Below, piece by piece: positions 24,083-35,951 of a stretch of DNA of 64,000 nt. The notes beneath the pieces are model-generated. The model ran no database searches. It saw only the letters and a list, made by a program, of their open reading frames with translations, and was not told where the DNA came from. Source of the stretch: Zychaea mexicana (lineage: Eukaryota > Mucoromycota > Mucoromycetes > Mucorales > Lichtheimiaceae). Made by a program: the position numbers and the translations under genes. The stretch spans positions 310,001 to 374,000 of the forward strand of contig NW_026516694.1 in the NCBI RefSeq assembly GCF_025766255.1, in the 5' to 3' direction. Each line of letters begins with the position of its first letter. Position 1 is the first letter of the stretch.

Positions 24083-25885
24083 ATGAACAGTAACAGCAGC
24101 AACAATAACAACTGGGCAACATTTACCAACTTGTGCATTGCAGCAACGCTACTACGTATAATACTATTACTATATGGCGAATGGCAAGACGCGTATCTTA
24201 CAGTTAAATACACCGACATTGATTATATGGTGTTTACCGATGCAGCACGGCATGTCACTCGAGGAGAATCACCATTTGCACGAGCAACCTACCGATATAC
24301 GCCCTTATTAGCGATCCTCCTGACACCCAACATTTACTGGTTCTTTTCATTCGGCAAATGCGTCTTTGCACTGACTGACATTCTGGTCGGTTACTTGATA
24401 CATCAAATCCTGGTATTACGCGGTATGCCGTCAGAAAAGGCACTATGGCTGGACTCGTTGTGGCTATTGAATCCAATGGTAGCCAATATATCAACACGTG
24501 GTAATGCGGAATCGCTGCTGGCTGCCATGGTACTGGGCACACTCTACTTGGTAATTACGCGCCGATTTTACCCTGCCTGTGCATTGTTTGGCCTGGCCGT
24601 ACATTTCAAGATATACCCAATCATCTATGCCGTTCCGTTGCTGTTCTTGCTGGATAAACGGTACGGCGATCCCGTCGAATTCCCGCAAATGATGTGGTCA
24701 TATCAGCAGACTCGGCTGTACGTTTTGCAGCGCTATCTTGCAGATGGAGGGGCTAAATTTGAAATCAACGAACCGCCAACTTTGTCATCATCGTCGTCAC
24801 TTTCAGGATCACCAGACGAGGATAATACAACAATACGCGATCGTGCTGTTAACCAGATCCGAGGTGTTTTGCGACAATGTGCGTTATTCTTTACACCATC
24901 ACGGATACTTTTTGGTGTTGTAAGCGCTGCGGTATTTTTTGCTCTGACGTGGTGCATGTATCAACTGTAAGTACTGGCATGTTTCAGAGTGCACAAAAAA
25001 TGATTCAGGCTCTTGTATAAGGTGCAGAGGTTTGATGGTAAAGAAATCCAATTGATGTTTTATTGTAGTTATGGCGATGAATTCTTACAGCACACATACT
25101 TGTACCATGTCACACGCAAAGATCACCGACACAATTTCTCTGTCTGGTTCTATCAGATGTACCTGGCATTTGATGCACCCGTGGTTGGCAAACTGATGGG
25201 CCTCCTGGTATTTGTGCCCCAACTGGCTTTGGTGGCAGCAACAGGAATTGTATTTGCAAAAGATATATTCTTCGCCTGCTTTATCCAAACTTTTCTATTT
25301 GTCACATTTAACAAAGTCTGCACTTCGCAGGTAAAGAAAAGCAGAAAAGCAAAACGAAATCAATGCGGGTTTTGAAACTTGAATATAACCAAGAAACTTA
25401 CCCAGCGTATTTTCACTTTTTTAAAACTGATTTACATAGTATTTTATGTGGTATATATGTCTTCTTCCACTCATTTTACCTTCTACTACGATCCGCTTTC
25501 GCTGGAAAGGCTTAATTCTCGTTATTGCTTGGGCAGCAGGACAGGTAAACCCTTATATTGTATAAACATAGAAGCAAATGGTATTACTCCGCTTATCGCA
25601 TTTCTGATCTGACTGACATGTGTTTCGACATTTTCAAACCAGGGTATCTGGCTTCAATACGCCTATAATCTCGAGTTTCTGGGCGAGAATACCTTCTTCT
25701 CGCTCTGGATCGCCAGCGTTATATTTTTCATCATCAACTGCTGGATCGTCGTTGAATTAATATTGAATCATCGTTTCGAATACGTATACGGTACGACAGG
25801 TCGTATCCGGTGGGTATGGGGTTTAGGCGAACCTGGCGTTGTTGTAGCTCCCGACAGAGCAAATAGAAGTGCACGGGCATATTAA
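24083..25885 (+). CDS. GPI14: GPI mannosyltransferase I (PIG-M/Gpi14)
   Basis: Adds the first alpha-1,4-mannose to the GPI anchor precursor on the lumenal side of the endoplasmic reticulum, using dolichol-phosphate mannose. The start ATG at 24083 opens with an Asn/Ser run, then a first membrane segment (TLLRIILLLYG). The lumenal DXD-type motif is seen in VKYTDIDYMVFTDAARH. Other family segments are ATYRYTPLLAILLTPN, LWLLNPMVANISTRGNAESL and VHFKIYPIIYA. Introns interrupt after CMYQL (24967), after VCTSQ (25330) and after WAAGQ (25542); exon 4 reads GIWLQYAYNLEFLGENTFF. It ends with a basic, non-membrane tail. An acidic Ser-rich loop with SSSSSLSGSPDED lies near residue 240. About ten membrane segments; length near 500 residues fits a somewhat long family member. 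Confidence 0.92.
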
Positions 25886-26228
25886 TGCAGAAGAAATAAA
25901 TAAAAAGGGAAAAGCGGTTATTCCAGGGAAAACCCTGTCAAGTCCAAGTTTCCCGTCACTTCCGATCCAAAAACCTGTGTTTCCCGCGTCCTATTATCTG
26001 ATTCGCTGGGATCTGGCTAAAAGGATTCCCGCTTTCTCGATTAATCCGATCCGAGATCTGCCTGTTCCTGGTATTCCCCCCTACTAGGTGGAATATGGTT
26101 ATTCCTTGCACATCACTATAAATATCGAGCGTGACGCTTCTCGTCATTCTTTTACTTAGCAGCAAAAAACACCTATTTGTTACTACTACATTCATCGATT
26201 TTATTACATAACACTTACACATACACAC
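25886..26228 (+). promoter_or_regulatory. Promoter of the first DHA1 transporter, with TATA box
   Basis: About 340 bases between PIG-M and the transporter. TATAAATA at about 26117-26124 lies some 110 bases before the ATG. The stretch 25920-26090 is rich in repeated CCCG and TTCCCG words. No gene is present. Confidence 0.5.
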
Positions 26229-27916
26229 ATGGACATGGCTGATGTGTCTGAATACAAAGAAAATGATCCAAATCGGATTGAAAAAGGCCTACCTTACTAC
26301 AACAACAATAGTAATAGCTACCCTAGTACCTCTTCATCACCTACTATCGTCTCTGAATTTGGGGAGGATGAATGGGAAGCTGACGATCCTGCCAATCCTT
26401 ACAATTGGTCAAAACTCTACCGCTGGGTCCATACACTGATCGTATCCTCTCTTGTCATTTCTGTTGCTTTTGGGTCATCTGTGATTTCCGGCGATCAAGG
26501 AGGCGTCATGTCAGAATTTAATGTATCTTCCACGGTCACTGCTTTACAAGTATCCTTGATGGTTTGCGGCTTTGGTGTCGGTCCTATCCTTTGGAGCCCG
26601 CTAAGCGAAACGATAGGTCGTAAACCCGTCTATATTATCGCTATTGGCATATACGTCATCTTCAACATTCCTTGCGCACTGGCTCCAAACATTGGTACCA
26701 TTCTCGTGTGTCGCTTTATTGCTGGTTTCTTTGCTTCGGTGGTCCTCACCCTGGCCGGTGGCTCAATCAGTGACATTTTCAAAGCTGAAGAGCGTGGCGC
26801 TGCCATTGCGTACTTTGCTGCCGCACCTTATGCAGGTCCTGTTCTTGGCCCTATCGTCGGCGGTTGGGTTTTCGTTGGCACTCAATCTTGGCGATGGATC
26901 TACTGGGTAATCAATTACCTTTTCAACTTTTTTGGATTTAAACTTTCTCAATAGAGCCTTTGTTTACTAACGGAAAAACTTCCTATAATTGGATTATTAC
27001 AATCTAGGTCAATATGATCTTTTCTGGTGTTATGTGGATTGTCATCTGCTTCCTCCCCGAAACCTATGGACCAGTGCTGCTACGACGTCGTCGAGGAGGT
27101 ACACTATCCGAAGCCTTGAGGAAAAACTTTGATCTCCAAACGACGCTGGTTCGTCCTTTTACTTTACTCCTGACCGAGCCCATCCTGTTCTTGATGTCCT
27201 TGTACATTGCCATTATCTACGCTTTGCTATATGGCTTTTTTGGCTGTTATCCCATTATTTTTGGTGATATCTGGGGTATGAACAGTGGCTTTGTCGGTCT
27301 CATGTTCCTCGGTGTCATGGTTGGCGTCGCCCTAGCTTTGTTTATAACGCCTCAATTCGAAAAGCGCTATATTAAAAGTAACCAAACGCCCGAAGATCGT
27401 TTGCCTGGTATGATGTTCTCGGCTCCGTTTATACCCATCTCGCTATTTATCTTTGGTTGGACGTCCCATGCACATTGGGCAGGTCCAATGTGCGCCGGCA
27501 TTCCTTTCGGCTTTGGCATGGTCCTTGTCTACTATGCAGCAAACAATTATATTATCGATTGCTTTAGCCAATACTGTGCTTCAGCATTGGCCGCAAAGAC
27601 AATCATTCGAAGTGGTGGCGGTGCCGCCTTTCCGTTATTTGTTGGACCCTTGTATCGTAACTTGGGCTCGCAGTGGGCAAGGTAAATATTCTTATAGCTC
27701 ATTTTCAACTACATCACGGTTGCTATTTACAGTATTGCAGAGGATCAATAATGACTCTTTCTCACTTTGTTTAGTTCGCTTCTGGCATTTATTAGTCTAG
27801 CAATTATTCCTATTCCATTTGTATTTTACAAGTGGGGTCCTCAGATTCGTGCCAAGTCCCATTCTGCAAATACCTCTAATCATCCACCACCTCCAGAAAA
27901 CCTGGAAAAGCTGTAA
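26229..27916 (+). CDS. MFS drug:H+ antiporter, DHA1 family
   Basis: Predicted 12-helix plasma-membrane exporter. Three exons: 26229 to about 26907, about 27008-27682, and about 27774-27916. The cytosolic N-terminus has an Asn/Ser-rich stretch and the DDPANPYNWSKLYRW motif common to fungal DHA1 pumps. The loop between helices 2 and 3 has SPLSETIGRKP, the MFS signature. The helix 5 antiporter motif is GPVLGPIVGGW. A cytoplasmic loop includes LPETYGPVLLRRRRGG. The C-terminus ends PPPENLEKL. The unspliced frame would stop just after YWVINYLFN, so the first intron is needed. Substrates may be azoles, polyamines or similar compounds; the sequence does not decide. Confidence 0.9.
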
Positions 27917-29268
27917 AAGAAACCTGATTTACACTACAATTTCTTATCCAATGTACTTATATAATTTAGATTCGCCTACAGTATTTGCCTTCCCTTCCAT
28001 TTAACACATTGGTATCGTCATTTTATTATCATATATTTTCTCTCTATATTTCCACGTAATACAACAACAACAACCAACATCATCTTCTTCGTTTATAAGA
28101 GCAAAAGCTATTGTTTTTGTTCTCTAATTTGACCGACTGATGGTATAGAGCAAATCTGAGAGCTATCATTTTGTATATCATAATATAAGTGGCTCAGCAA
28201 TCCTTCCAAGCTCTCCAAAATAAATAAAAACAAGTGTGAAAAGATAACTATTTTCAAACGAATTTTGTCATAATATAAGCACAGCTGCAAGGAAGAAGAC
28301 CTTTGTAAACTGTATTGTTTCATTATATCAGAATAGATAAATATCAAACCGCAAAGAGAGGCAAAAATGACATGAACGAACCCAACAGATCTGAAGAGTC
28401 AAACTTCTTACGTATCTCTGCTTAAGGCAGCAGTATCGTAAGTTCAAAATGTGCTGCCTTTGCGTACATATCGTTAAAAAAAAGTCAGCATTACAAAGAT
28501 ATGCAGTAGGGTCCATGCGCTGATCGACAGTGCTGTTGCTTTTTAACCAAGTTTAGACACGGCTTCTAAAAAGTGAAGAAAGTAGAGTAGCAGTGTCGAT
28601 ACGCAACACCACATGATATGCACAATGAGCAGGTGCGTAATGGCCAATACAGAATCATCAATCTATCATCAGTAATTGTACACGGCCTTAGTACTACTTT
28701 TGTTGAAGCTTTAGTTGTGATAAGATTGAGGTCGACACAAAAAGTCGCCAAAAAAAATACAATCCGTCGCAGATAGTGAGAAAGAAATTCGGTTGCGTGT
28801 GTTGGAGAACAGAATTACTGAAGTTACGAGTGTTATCTCTAAGCCTTTTGATCATCCAGTTGTCCGCCCCCCTTATTAACATAAGATACGTGCGCCTAAT
28901 GTTTAACGGAATGTTTTGAAAAAGAAATTACATATGAAAACTATTCGACAAGTTTTTAAAGACGTACTAAGCCTAATTTGAGGAAGGTTGCAGATCATTT
29001 CTGTAAATGTGCACGTACTCCACGTTATACACGAAGGAAAAATAAAATTGTGCGACGGGCCTCCCTTTCTCCCTCTCTTTATCCGCAAGTGTCACACTTT
29101 CACCCTCTTCTCTCTTTTCTGTCTCCTATTGCTCTGCATGACCGTATCACCTCCCCTCAAAGGTACAGTGCTTATACCTCATCGTCTCTTTGGATTTTTA
29201 TTTGGTTGATTTGACATGGCTCTTTGTTCTCTTTCTTCTTTTTCCAATTATTTCCAAACGCATATAAT
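27917..29268. other. Intergenic region
   Basis: About 1.35 kb. No supported gene; the short frames are AT-rich and lack domains. The last 170 bases, just before the arrestin-fold gene, are C/T-rich (CTCCCTCTCTTTATCC, TCTCTCTTTTCTGTCTCC), a likely promoter and leader. Confidence 0.45.
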
Positions 29269-31269
29269 ATGATATCTGCTATTTCTGATAATCAAACCGA
29301 CTACACTTCCCATCAATTCAAACGGCTAGACGATATTGATCTGAGTTATGGCAACGATTTGTACGGTCCTTCTTCATCACGCAGGGCATCTTCGTCTCGA
29401 AGCTCGAGCAGTGCCAGCAGCAGCAAACAGACCAATTTCACAGGAGCAACAACAACAAAGGGACAACAGCCGATTGCGCCTGGCGTCAGCATTATTATCG
29501 ATCAGCAACCCGATTACCTTGACTACGGTCAGTCCATCTCTGGACGCCTTTTTGTCGACACAAAGGGCTCACCATCCCAAGTTCGCGTGACGAATCTTCG
29601 AGTATCTCTGTTCGGAAACGCACGTGTCCATGGTGACCAGCCTGAACAACCATTGACAGCAGGTCTGTTTGATTACAAGAACGACGTCAAGATCTTGTCG
29701 ACAGGAATTCGTATCGTTAAGCGTACCGAACCAGTATCGCCTTTCTTGACCAAGGATGAGCAATTACTGCAGCAACAACAAAATGTTGGACGAAGACGAT
29801 CCAAAGACAAAGCACGAATGGTTGAACCAGATGATTTCGATATCCACACATCAATCCATCATGACGAAGAAGGAGTCGGTACGCATTCAGGAGAAGATAT
29901 CAACAACAATGATTGGATGATGCAAGACAACAATTACAGCAACAGGAAATCGTCATCTAAACATGCACGCGATAAGGCAGTCGAGCAGCTGATGCAACAA
30001 ATTGCTCTGTGCGCACCAAGCAGCGAGCCCATCAGCAGCCGTGGTTTATCTCTCCAGATCCTCAACGCACCCCAGAATGACGAAGAGGATAAACCGTATG
30101 ATCTCGAAGCCAGCAAAAACCATCGTATTCGTTTTTCGATTCCTATCACGACCCATCGCATGCTTCCTGGTACAGATAATGACAAGAACCATCCTATTCA
30201 ATATCATTTGGTTGCACTTTTAATATACGCTACCGACAGCAACCCCAATGCACGCTGGGCATCGCATACCGTTCAACCACTTGTATTTCGACCATCGCCC
30301 ATCGAGACTTTCAAAGACGAAGCTGAGATGAACGAACTCGCTGTTGCACGGCACATGACCAGTCGTCCGGTTTCTTTATGGATCACCAACAGTAGACTTG
30401 ACCAACTAGTCCTATCTGTCAAGAGCAAGCAAACCGTAAAAACAATGCCTCCACCCAAGACCTCCTCGTTAAGCCAACATGACAAGTACAACAGCAATAG
30501 CTCATCAAGGCCACTTGTACACAACAAAACGACATGGATGACCAGACTATTCCATCATCTAAGCACTTATTACGTTCAGCGACGCAAGGTGCTCGAAACT
30601 CCTTACCTCAAGTGTTCCTTAGAATTGCCCCACAAAACCTTCGGCCAAGGCGACGCCATACCGCTGCGTGTCCACGTGGAAAATACTGGTCTCGACATTG
30701 CCCAAGTCATCGTCGAGACAAAGTTGAAGCAACACCTCTACATGACATATCACTGCGGCGAGCAGGTAGACTCCAAATTGATCGATCAAGCAACTACTTT
30801 GTTTACGGGAAACGATAAAATCCAACCGGTACCAGTCGACAACAACGATCAATCATCGATAAGGAGTACGGCCAACGACTCGGGAATGGAGCTAAAATGG
30901 GAAGGTGGACGCGACGATATACCAACACCAGCAGCATCAACGCCAGCAGCTGAAATCGGCAGCTTGTGCTCATCCAGGAACATCGTGTTTGACCTTACCA
31001 AAGTGCTTTATGTGCCGGATCACTGTGCAAGTACTGTGTTACCAGAAATGACCAAGGATACGTTTGAAGTCTCCTATGAACTGCAGATCACAGTATCCGT
31101 CATAGGAGCTCGGGTCATCTCTACAACTCAGGAAAGCGCTCGCCAGTCATGTTTTTATGCCAGTGCCGACCAGCACTTTTCAAGGAGTAGCATAACGCGA
31201 AGCAAAGGATATATTCTAAAACCGCCAACGATTCCGATTATAATAGGAAGCGAGCGCAAGCTCATATAG
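29269..31269 (+). CDS. Arrestin-fold protein (alpha-arrestin/ART-like)
   Basis: Single-exon protein of 666 residues starting at the ATG MISAISDNQTDYTSHQFKRL; an in-frame TTG further upstream is not used. The arrestin N-type part starts near residue 75 (GVSIIIDQQPDYLDYGQSIS, GRLFVDTKG, VRVTNLRVSLFGNARV) and is interrupted by an acidic, Gln/Asn-rich insertion of about 80 residues. The C-type arrestin part includes LETPYLKCSLELPHKTFGQG and IPLRVHVENTGLDIAQVIVE. Fungal alpha-arrestins recruit Rsp5-type ubiquitin ligases to membrane transporters. No PPxY motif was found, so ligase recruitment, if any, may use another motif. It lies between two DHA1 transporter genes, which is suggestive but could be chance. 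Confidence 0.75.
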   Translation: MISAISDNQTDYTSHQFKRLDDIDLSYGNDLYGPSSSRRASSSRSSSSASSSKQTNFTGATTTKGQQPIAPGVSIIIDQQPDYLDYGQSISGRLFVDTKGSPSQVRVTNLRVSLFGNARVHGDQPEQPLTAGLFDYKNDVKILSTGIRIVKRTEPVSPFLTKDEQLLQQQQNVGRRRSKDKARMVEPDDFDIHTSIHHDEEGVGTHSGEDINNNDWMMQDNNYSNRKSSSKHARDKAVEQLMQQIALCAPSSEPISSRGLSLQILNAPQNDEEDKPYDLEASKNHRIRFSIPITTHRMLPGTDNDKNHPIQYHLVALLIYATDSNPNARWASHTVQPLVFRPSPIETFKDEAEMNELAVARHMTSRPVSLWITNSRLDQLVLSVKSKQTVKTMPPPKTSSLSQHDKYNSNSSSRPLVHNKTTWMTRLFHHLSTYYVQRRKVLETPYLKCSLELPHKTFGQGDAIPLRVHVENTGLDIAQVIVETKLKQHLYMTYHCGEQVDSKLIDQATTLFTGNDKIQPVPVDNNDQSSIRSTANDSGMELKWEGGRDDIPTPAASTPAAEIGSLCSSRNIVFDLTKVLYVPDHCASTVLPEMTKDTFEVSYELQITVSVIGARVISTTQESARQSCFYASADQHFSRSSITRSKGYILKPPTIPIIIGSERKLI

Positions 31270-33689
31270 TCTACCTTTTATCTCTCCCTTGTTAATTCAG
31301 TTTCCATAATTCCATAAATTACTTAAATTAAAATAAATGATTTAATCTTACTTTCGTTTAATGGTTACGATGGCAATTGCAAATTCATTTCCTCGAATTT
31401 TCTTTTTGTGTTCCAATCAAACCCAGAGGTTGCTCTGGAGGCGGCATTAACAGCTCGAGTTCTTCAAAGAGGCAGCTGCTGTTGCTTGGTGTAACTACAG
31501 CAATTCATGCATACTACAAAGCTGACGTTTTAATGATAGGAAAGGCGTTACATGCAGTGTCTGTTTATTGACTAAAACTTGATACACTGGCGAAAATCTG
31601 ATGATTCAAGAAATAATACAGAAAACTTCGTTAAAAAAGCGAGGATAAATGTATTAAGCTATTGAGCCCCACCGCTTCGCTTCGTATCAAAATCTACAGA
31701 GCTTCGTCTCGGCAGTTCACTTGGGGTTTCCCGCAGAACCCCCCTCCGGTGGCAGGCCTATTAGAAGCTGTATCAGTATCTTTTGAAAGCATTTTGATAT
31801 AAATGCGTCGCAAAAGCGATTGCATTTTGACAGTGTATATATCACTGTCGTATGCACTGGCATGACACTTGCTATCTGAATTACTGTTGCCATATAGTAA
31901 CTTGATTTCCCGTGCTTACCTACTCACTTATCGAAGAAAGCGTTGATAGCAATTGCACTAATTAAGCCCGCCACTCGTGTGCGCCGCATTGGTAAAACCA
32001 AGGCACTCTCGCCAGTTGAACAGTGGTGCACGGCTTTAGTGTATTTATTGTTGATGCGACGATCGGTTTTGTAAGCTAACAGTGGGACTGATCACCTGCG
32101 ACGACTTCCTTTACTACTGTTAAATAAAACACATAAGCATGATCAGAAGCCCACTGGCATTATGAAACCGCACAAAGAAAATCATTGAAATAGAAACATA
32201 TAATTGCCACATGTGTATCCTTAGAACGCTGCAAAACTATACGTTCTATAAAACCCTTTCGCAGACACCTTTTTGAGCAGAACAGCTCCATCTAAAAGCA
32301 GGTTGTAGCTCACAAATAAGCTTTTATGAAAGTGTTTGGATATATGATTTTTGGAGGCGTTCACAAAAACAATCAGCAAAAAAGTAATAATCACAAAGTT
32401 TAATATTGGAAAATATCATTCTTAATTTCACGGTTATTATGCAATTAATAAAAGATACTGCACTGAAATAATATATGCTATACTGATTTCCATAAAAATC
32501 ATTCTGTCATGTCTTGGAAAAAAAATATGCCTGAAAGACGTTAATGATGAAAATGCCAACATTCGCTGTGTGAAGAATGTAAACCACGCATTGAAATCCG
32601 GTGAACTAAATCTATATATATTCACCACCGTAAAGAACATTTCTTGATCTATCGAAGAGTTCGAAGGCAGACGTTAAACGGAGCTTTTCAACAGGAGATG
32701 ACTCTTGGATCCCACGAAATTAGCTCAGCCTACTTGACTATAGATATACGATATCAAAGAATCTAATACGCCAAAATAAAGTACACCAAATGCCAAATGA
32801 TAAACCCGAATGTGCCAAAATATGATTCATGCAATATCAAACTGGCTTGCTCCAAAATGAAAAAAATAGTAAAAGCATCTAAGCTGAGTTAGTAGCTTCA
32901 ATCGACTAAATGTAAAATCGTGTCACGCCAAGTTGAATAACTAGGTGCGCTACTCATAAGTAAAAATCCACGGAAAACTGCGTATCATACTCTTGTTACA
33001 CGATCCGTCAGAATACACTCATCAGACGGTTCTCGGGGATTACAAACGAATTGCCAATCTGGTTCAATACGCTTTCAACTTGATCTACATCACTTGACTG
33101 CACGCACAAGTCAAGTAGTCATCGATGCATAAATGCTGCTGTTGTTGTGGCTACTTCATTTTATATCGGTGCATGCCCAATGCCGTCTAGAATTTGGAAG
33201 CTCTTTTTAAAAATATACATCAAGTATGCATCCATACCACTTGGAGTTTTCTCTTTATCTCGTGTTTGACACCACAATCCAGTACTGTACCAAACATCTC
33301 TAGCTCCGGTTTTTGCCGATGTTTGACGTTTTCCTGTAACTCCCGATCTATGAATTGTCATCTTTCATCAAAAGACATGGAAATGCTCAGAGCTATCAGG
33401 TCATTGATATTGGTATATGTTGTAAATTTAGCCAAAGCCTCTTTTACATAAAGACGTTGTAAACATTGAAACATTTGAAAAGAAAGGTCCTTAGTTTGTA
33501 CCCTTGGGACGTAGCCTCTGTTTAGTTACTTGCGCGGAACAATGGAAGGCGAGAAGGAAGATAAAGGGTGAGAGATCAACTAATTTCTGCATTACGGAAA
33601 AATGATTTCGCCTTTATGCATTTAAATATGATACAGTAGATATTTAATTCCCATGGAACATTCTTTTTTAAGCTCATCATCAGCAAATT
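31270..33689. other. Gene-poor region of 2.4 kb
   Basis: No gene is supported. Strongly AT-rich apart from a GC-richer patch at about 31665-31770 (GCCCCACCGCTTCGCTTCG onward) that could be the remnant of an unrelated element. The frames at 32437-32640 and 33161-33451 have no recognisable content. The end contains the promoter of the second transporter. Confidence 0.45.
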
Positions 33690-35770
33690 ATGGAAGTAAA
33701 AAAGCGAGAAGATCCAACCAGTAGTCATAACAATGAAGCTGATTTGGATAATACAATAGTAAACAATATTGACAGCAACAACAATGCGACGATGATCAAA
33801 TCATCAATTGCTAAGAAGCCATCATGGGTTGACAGGCAAGACGGCATTTCAAAGGACCGACGCACGAACGCTTTCGCGCCCACGAAAAGTCATCATCGTT
33901 ACTATAGCTTCGGTTGCTGGAAACACGTAAGTTCTATCCTTTGCTATATTAGCATTTTACTTGAGGTGTGAATGACGATTTACTATATATTAACTTTGTT
34001 GGATTAAAAACGCAGAGCATCGCTTATTGCAACGGTTTATGTAAGAATCAACTAAATGCAAGAAAAAATACCTTGCTTACCGCTTACTAATAATATTTCA
34101 GTATCCTGCTTTGGTTCAAATGCAAGAGTTTTTCCAGACGAGCGATACCGCAATGAATGCTTCATTGGCTATCTACATTTTTTTTATTGGGGTTTTCCCA
34201 CTCTGTTGGTCCAGCTTTTCGGATATCCATGGCCGGCGACCGATATATCTCATATCATTTATAGTTGCTATCCTCGAATCAGTTTGCTGTGCTGTCTCTG
34301 TCAATATATCTATGTTTATCGTATTTCGTGGCATAAGTGCCGTAGGCTCCTCCTCAGTAAGTTGTGTATTAAAAAAAAGATATACGACTACCTCTTCTCG
34401 AATGCTTCTGTGCTTAACTATTTGATGGTAGGTTCTCAGTCTTGGAGCAGCTACCATTGGTGATATTTTTGAGAGTCATGAACGAGGTCGAGCATTTTCG
34501 TACTACATGACTGGACCACTGCTAGGTCCAGCATTGGGGTAAATATACATAAACAGGTAAAAGCTATCATATACGTACATTGTAGTTTATTACAGTATTT
34601 GATTGGTTGGAAGTTTGATTTGATTTTAGGCCAATTATTGGTGGTGGACTCAATCAGGCACTTGGGTGGAGAAGCATTTTTTGGTTTGTCACCATAACAA
34701 ATTCATGCATTTTGCTTTCAATACTCTTTTTTCTGCCGGAAACACAATACAAAGGAGAGGCTGTTGAACGAAACAGTAATAGAGATGGCGAAACGCGCAG
34801 CAATAGTGAAAACGAAGACAAGAGAAAGCGAAAAGCAGTTAATCCACTTGCAGCGCTTGGGCTTTTACGCCACTTAAATATCGCCTTGGCAGCACTCTTC
34901 ATTGGCGTACTGTAAGTGTTAAGTATTAATTTCAGCAGTAAAAGAAAGCTTGAGAATAAGAAGTCTTCTTCCCAATTTTTAATCGTATTTGTAATTACAT
35001 AGATTCATGGTGTACTACCTTATAAACGCTAACTTTACGCGAGTGTATACGGTGCAATACGGACTGGACTCAAGTGCCGTTGGCCTTTGCTATCTTCCAA
35101 TTGCAATCGGTAACGTTCTTGGTGGCATCATTGGTGGTCAAGCCTCTGATCGACTCTACATGAAACAGGCCAAACAAAACCTTGGGCGTGAATTTCCAGA
35201 GATGCGACTCGGGGGAATTATCTTCTATAGTGCTATTGTTATCCAATTACTGGGTTTCGCAGCTTATGGATGGTGCGTGCAATACAATATCCATTTTTCT
35301 GCCGGTCTGGTTTTTTTATTCTTTGGTACGATATATAGCTTTCTACATAGTCGATGTACTACCTCGAACTACATAAGGAAGACATGCCTAATCTATATCG
35401 CTTATTTGGAATATATACACAGTGGGCCTATCCCTGGGTGGTCCGAATATCACTACTTCAACTTACATGGTCGACTGTCACCGGGATCGAAGCGCCTCTG
35501 TTACCGGTAATACTTTTTTTTTGTATAATCTTAGATACGTACTGACAAGATTTAGTTTTTCTATATTTGTGCGTCATATATGTAGCATGTAACAATTTCG
35601 TTCGCTATATGATGTCTGGAATAAGTTCACTGGTGGCAGCAGATCTCGGCAGTGTTTTGATGCCTGGAATCATATATACTTTATGTGGGGCAGTCTTATT
35701 TTTATTTTCTGGTAGTCTAATCTATATTCGTAACAAAGGGATTCAAAACGCAAAATATCAAGGAACTTGA
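33690..35770 (+). CDS. MFS drug:H+ antiporter, DHA1 family (second copy type)
   Basis: Predicted 12-helix exporter split into about nine exons. The ATG at 33690 reads MEVKKREDPT. A 115-base intron (33721-33835) is the best way to reach the frame of helix 1, LSRPRKVIIVTIASVAGNT. Tiny exon 34016-34040 joins to YYPALVQMQEFFQTS. Then SSFSDIHGRRP, GAATIGDIFESHERGRAF, GPLLGPALG, PIIGGGLNQALGW. The 3' part looks broken in the raw frames, but introns at 35326-35431 and about 35510-35585 restore VGLSLGGPNITTSTYMVDC, DRSASVTACNNFVRYMMSG and the last helix. All splice sites are GT-AG. It is divergent from the transporter at 26 kb, closer to Qdr/Dtr-like pumps. The first intron is the least certain part. 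Confidence 0.8.
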
Positions 35771-35951
35771 TAGACCACAAAGAGTCATTGTTTAGATAGA
35801 TCAATGTTATATACCAACTCCACTACTAATTTCATTCATAAAAAAAATTACCATTACTGAAAAGAGAAAACACCGCCAGTGTGTCGGGATGTGACCTCCA
35901 GGGCTGCCGTTCTGTCAAAAACAAATTTTTGTTCAAGTACCACATACAACA

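Noticed and set aside
33824..33870. Apparent N-terminal frameshift in the second DHA1 transporter
   Set aside because: An intron from 33721 to 33835 connects the ATG exon with helix 1 in the right phase, though its donor (GTAGTC) is weak.
35326..35585. Apparent frameshifts and stops in the second DHA1 transporter, suggesting a pseudogene
   Set aside because: GT-AG introns at 35326-35431 and about 35510-35585 restore a continuous protein matching helices of the family.
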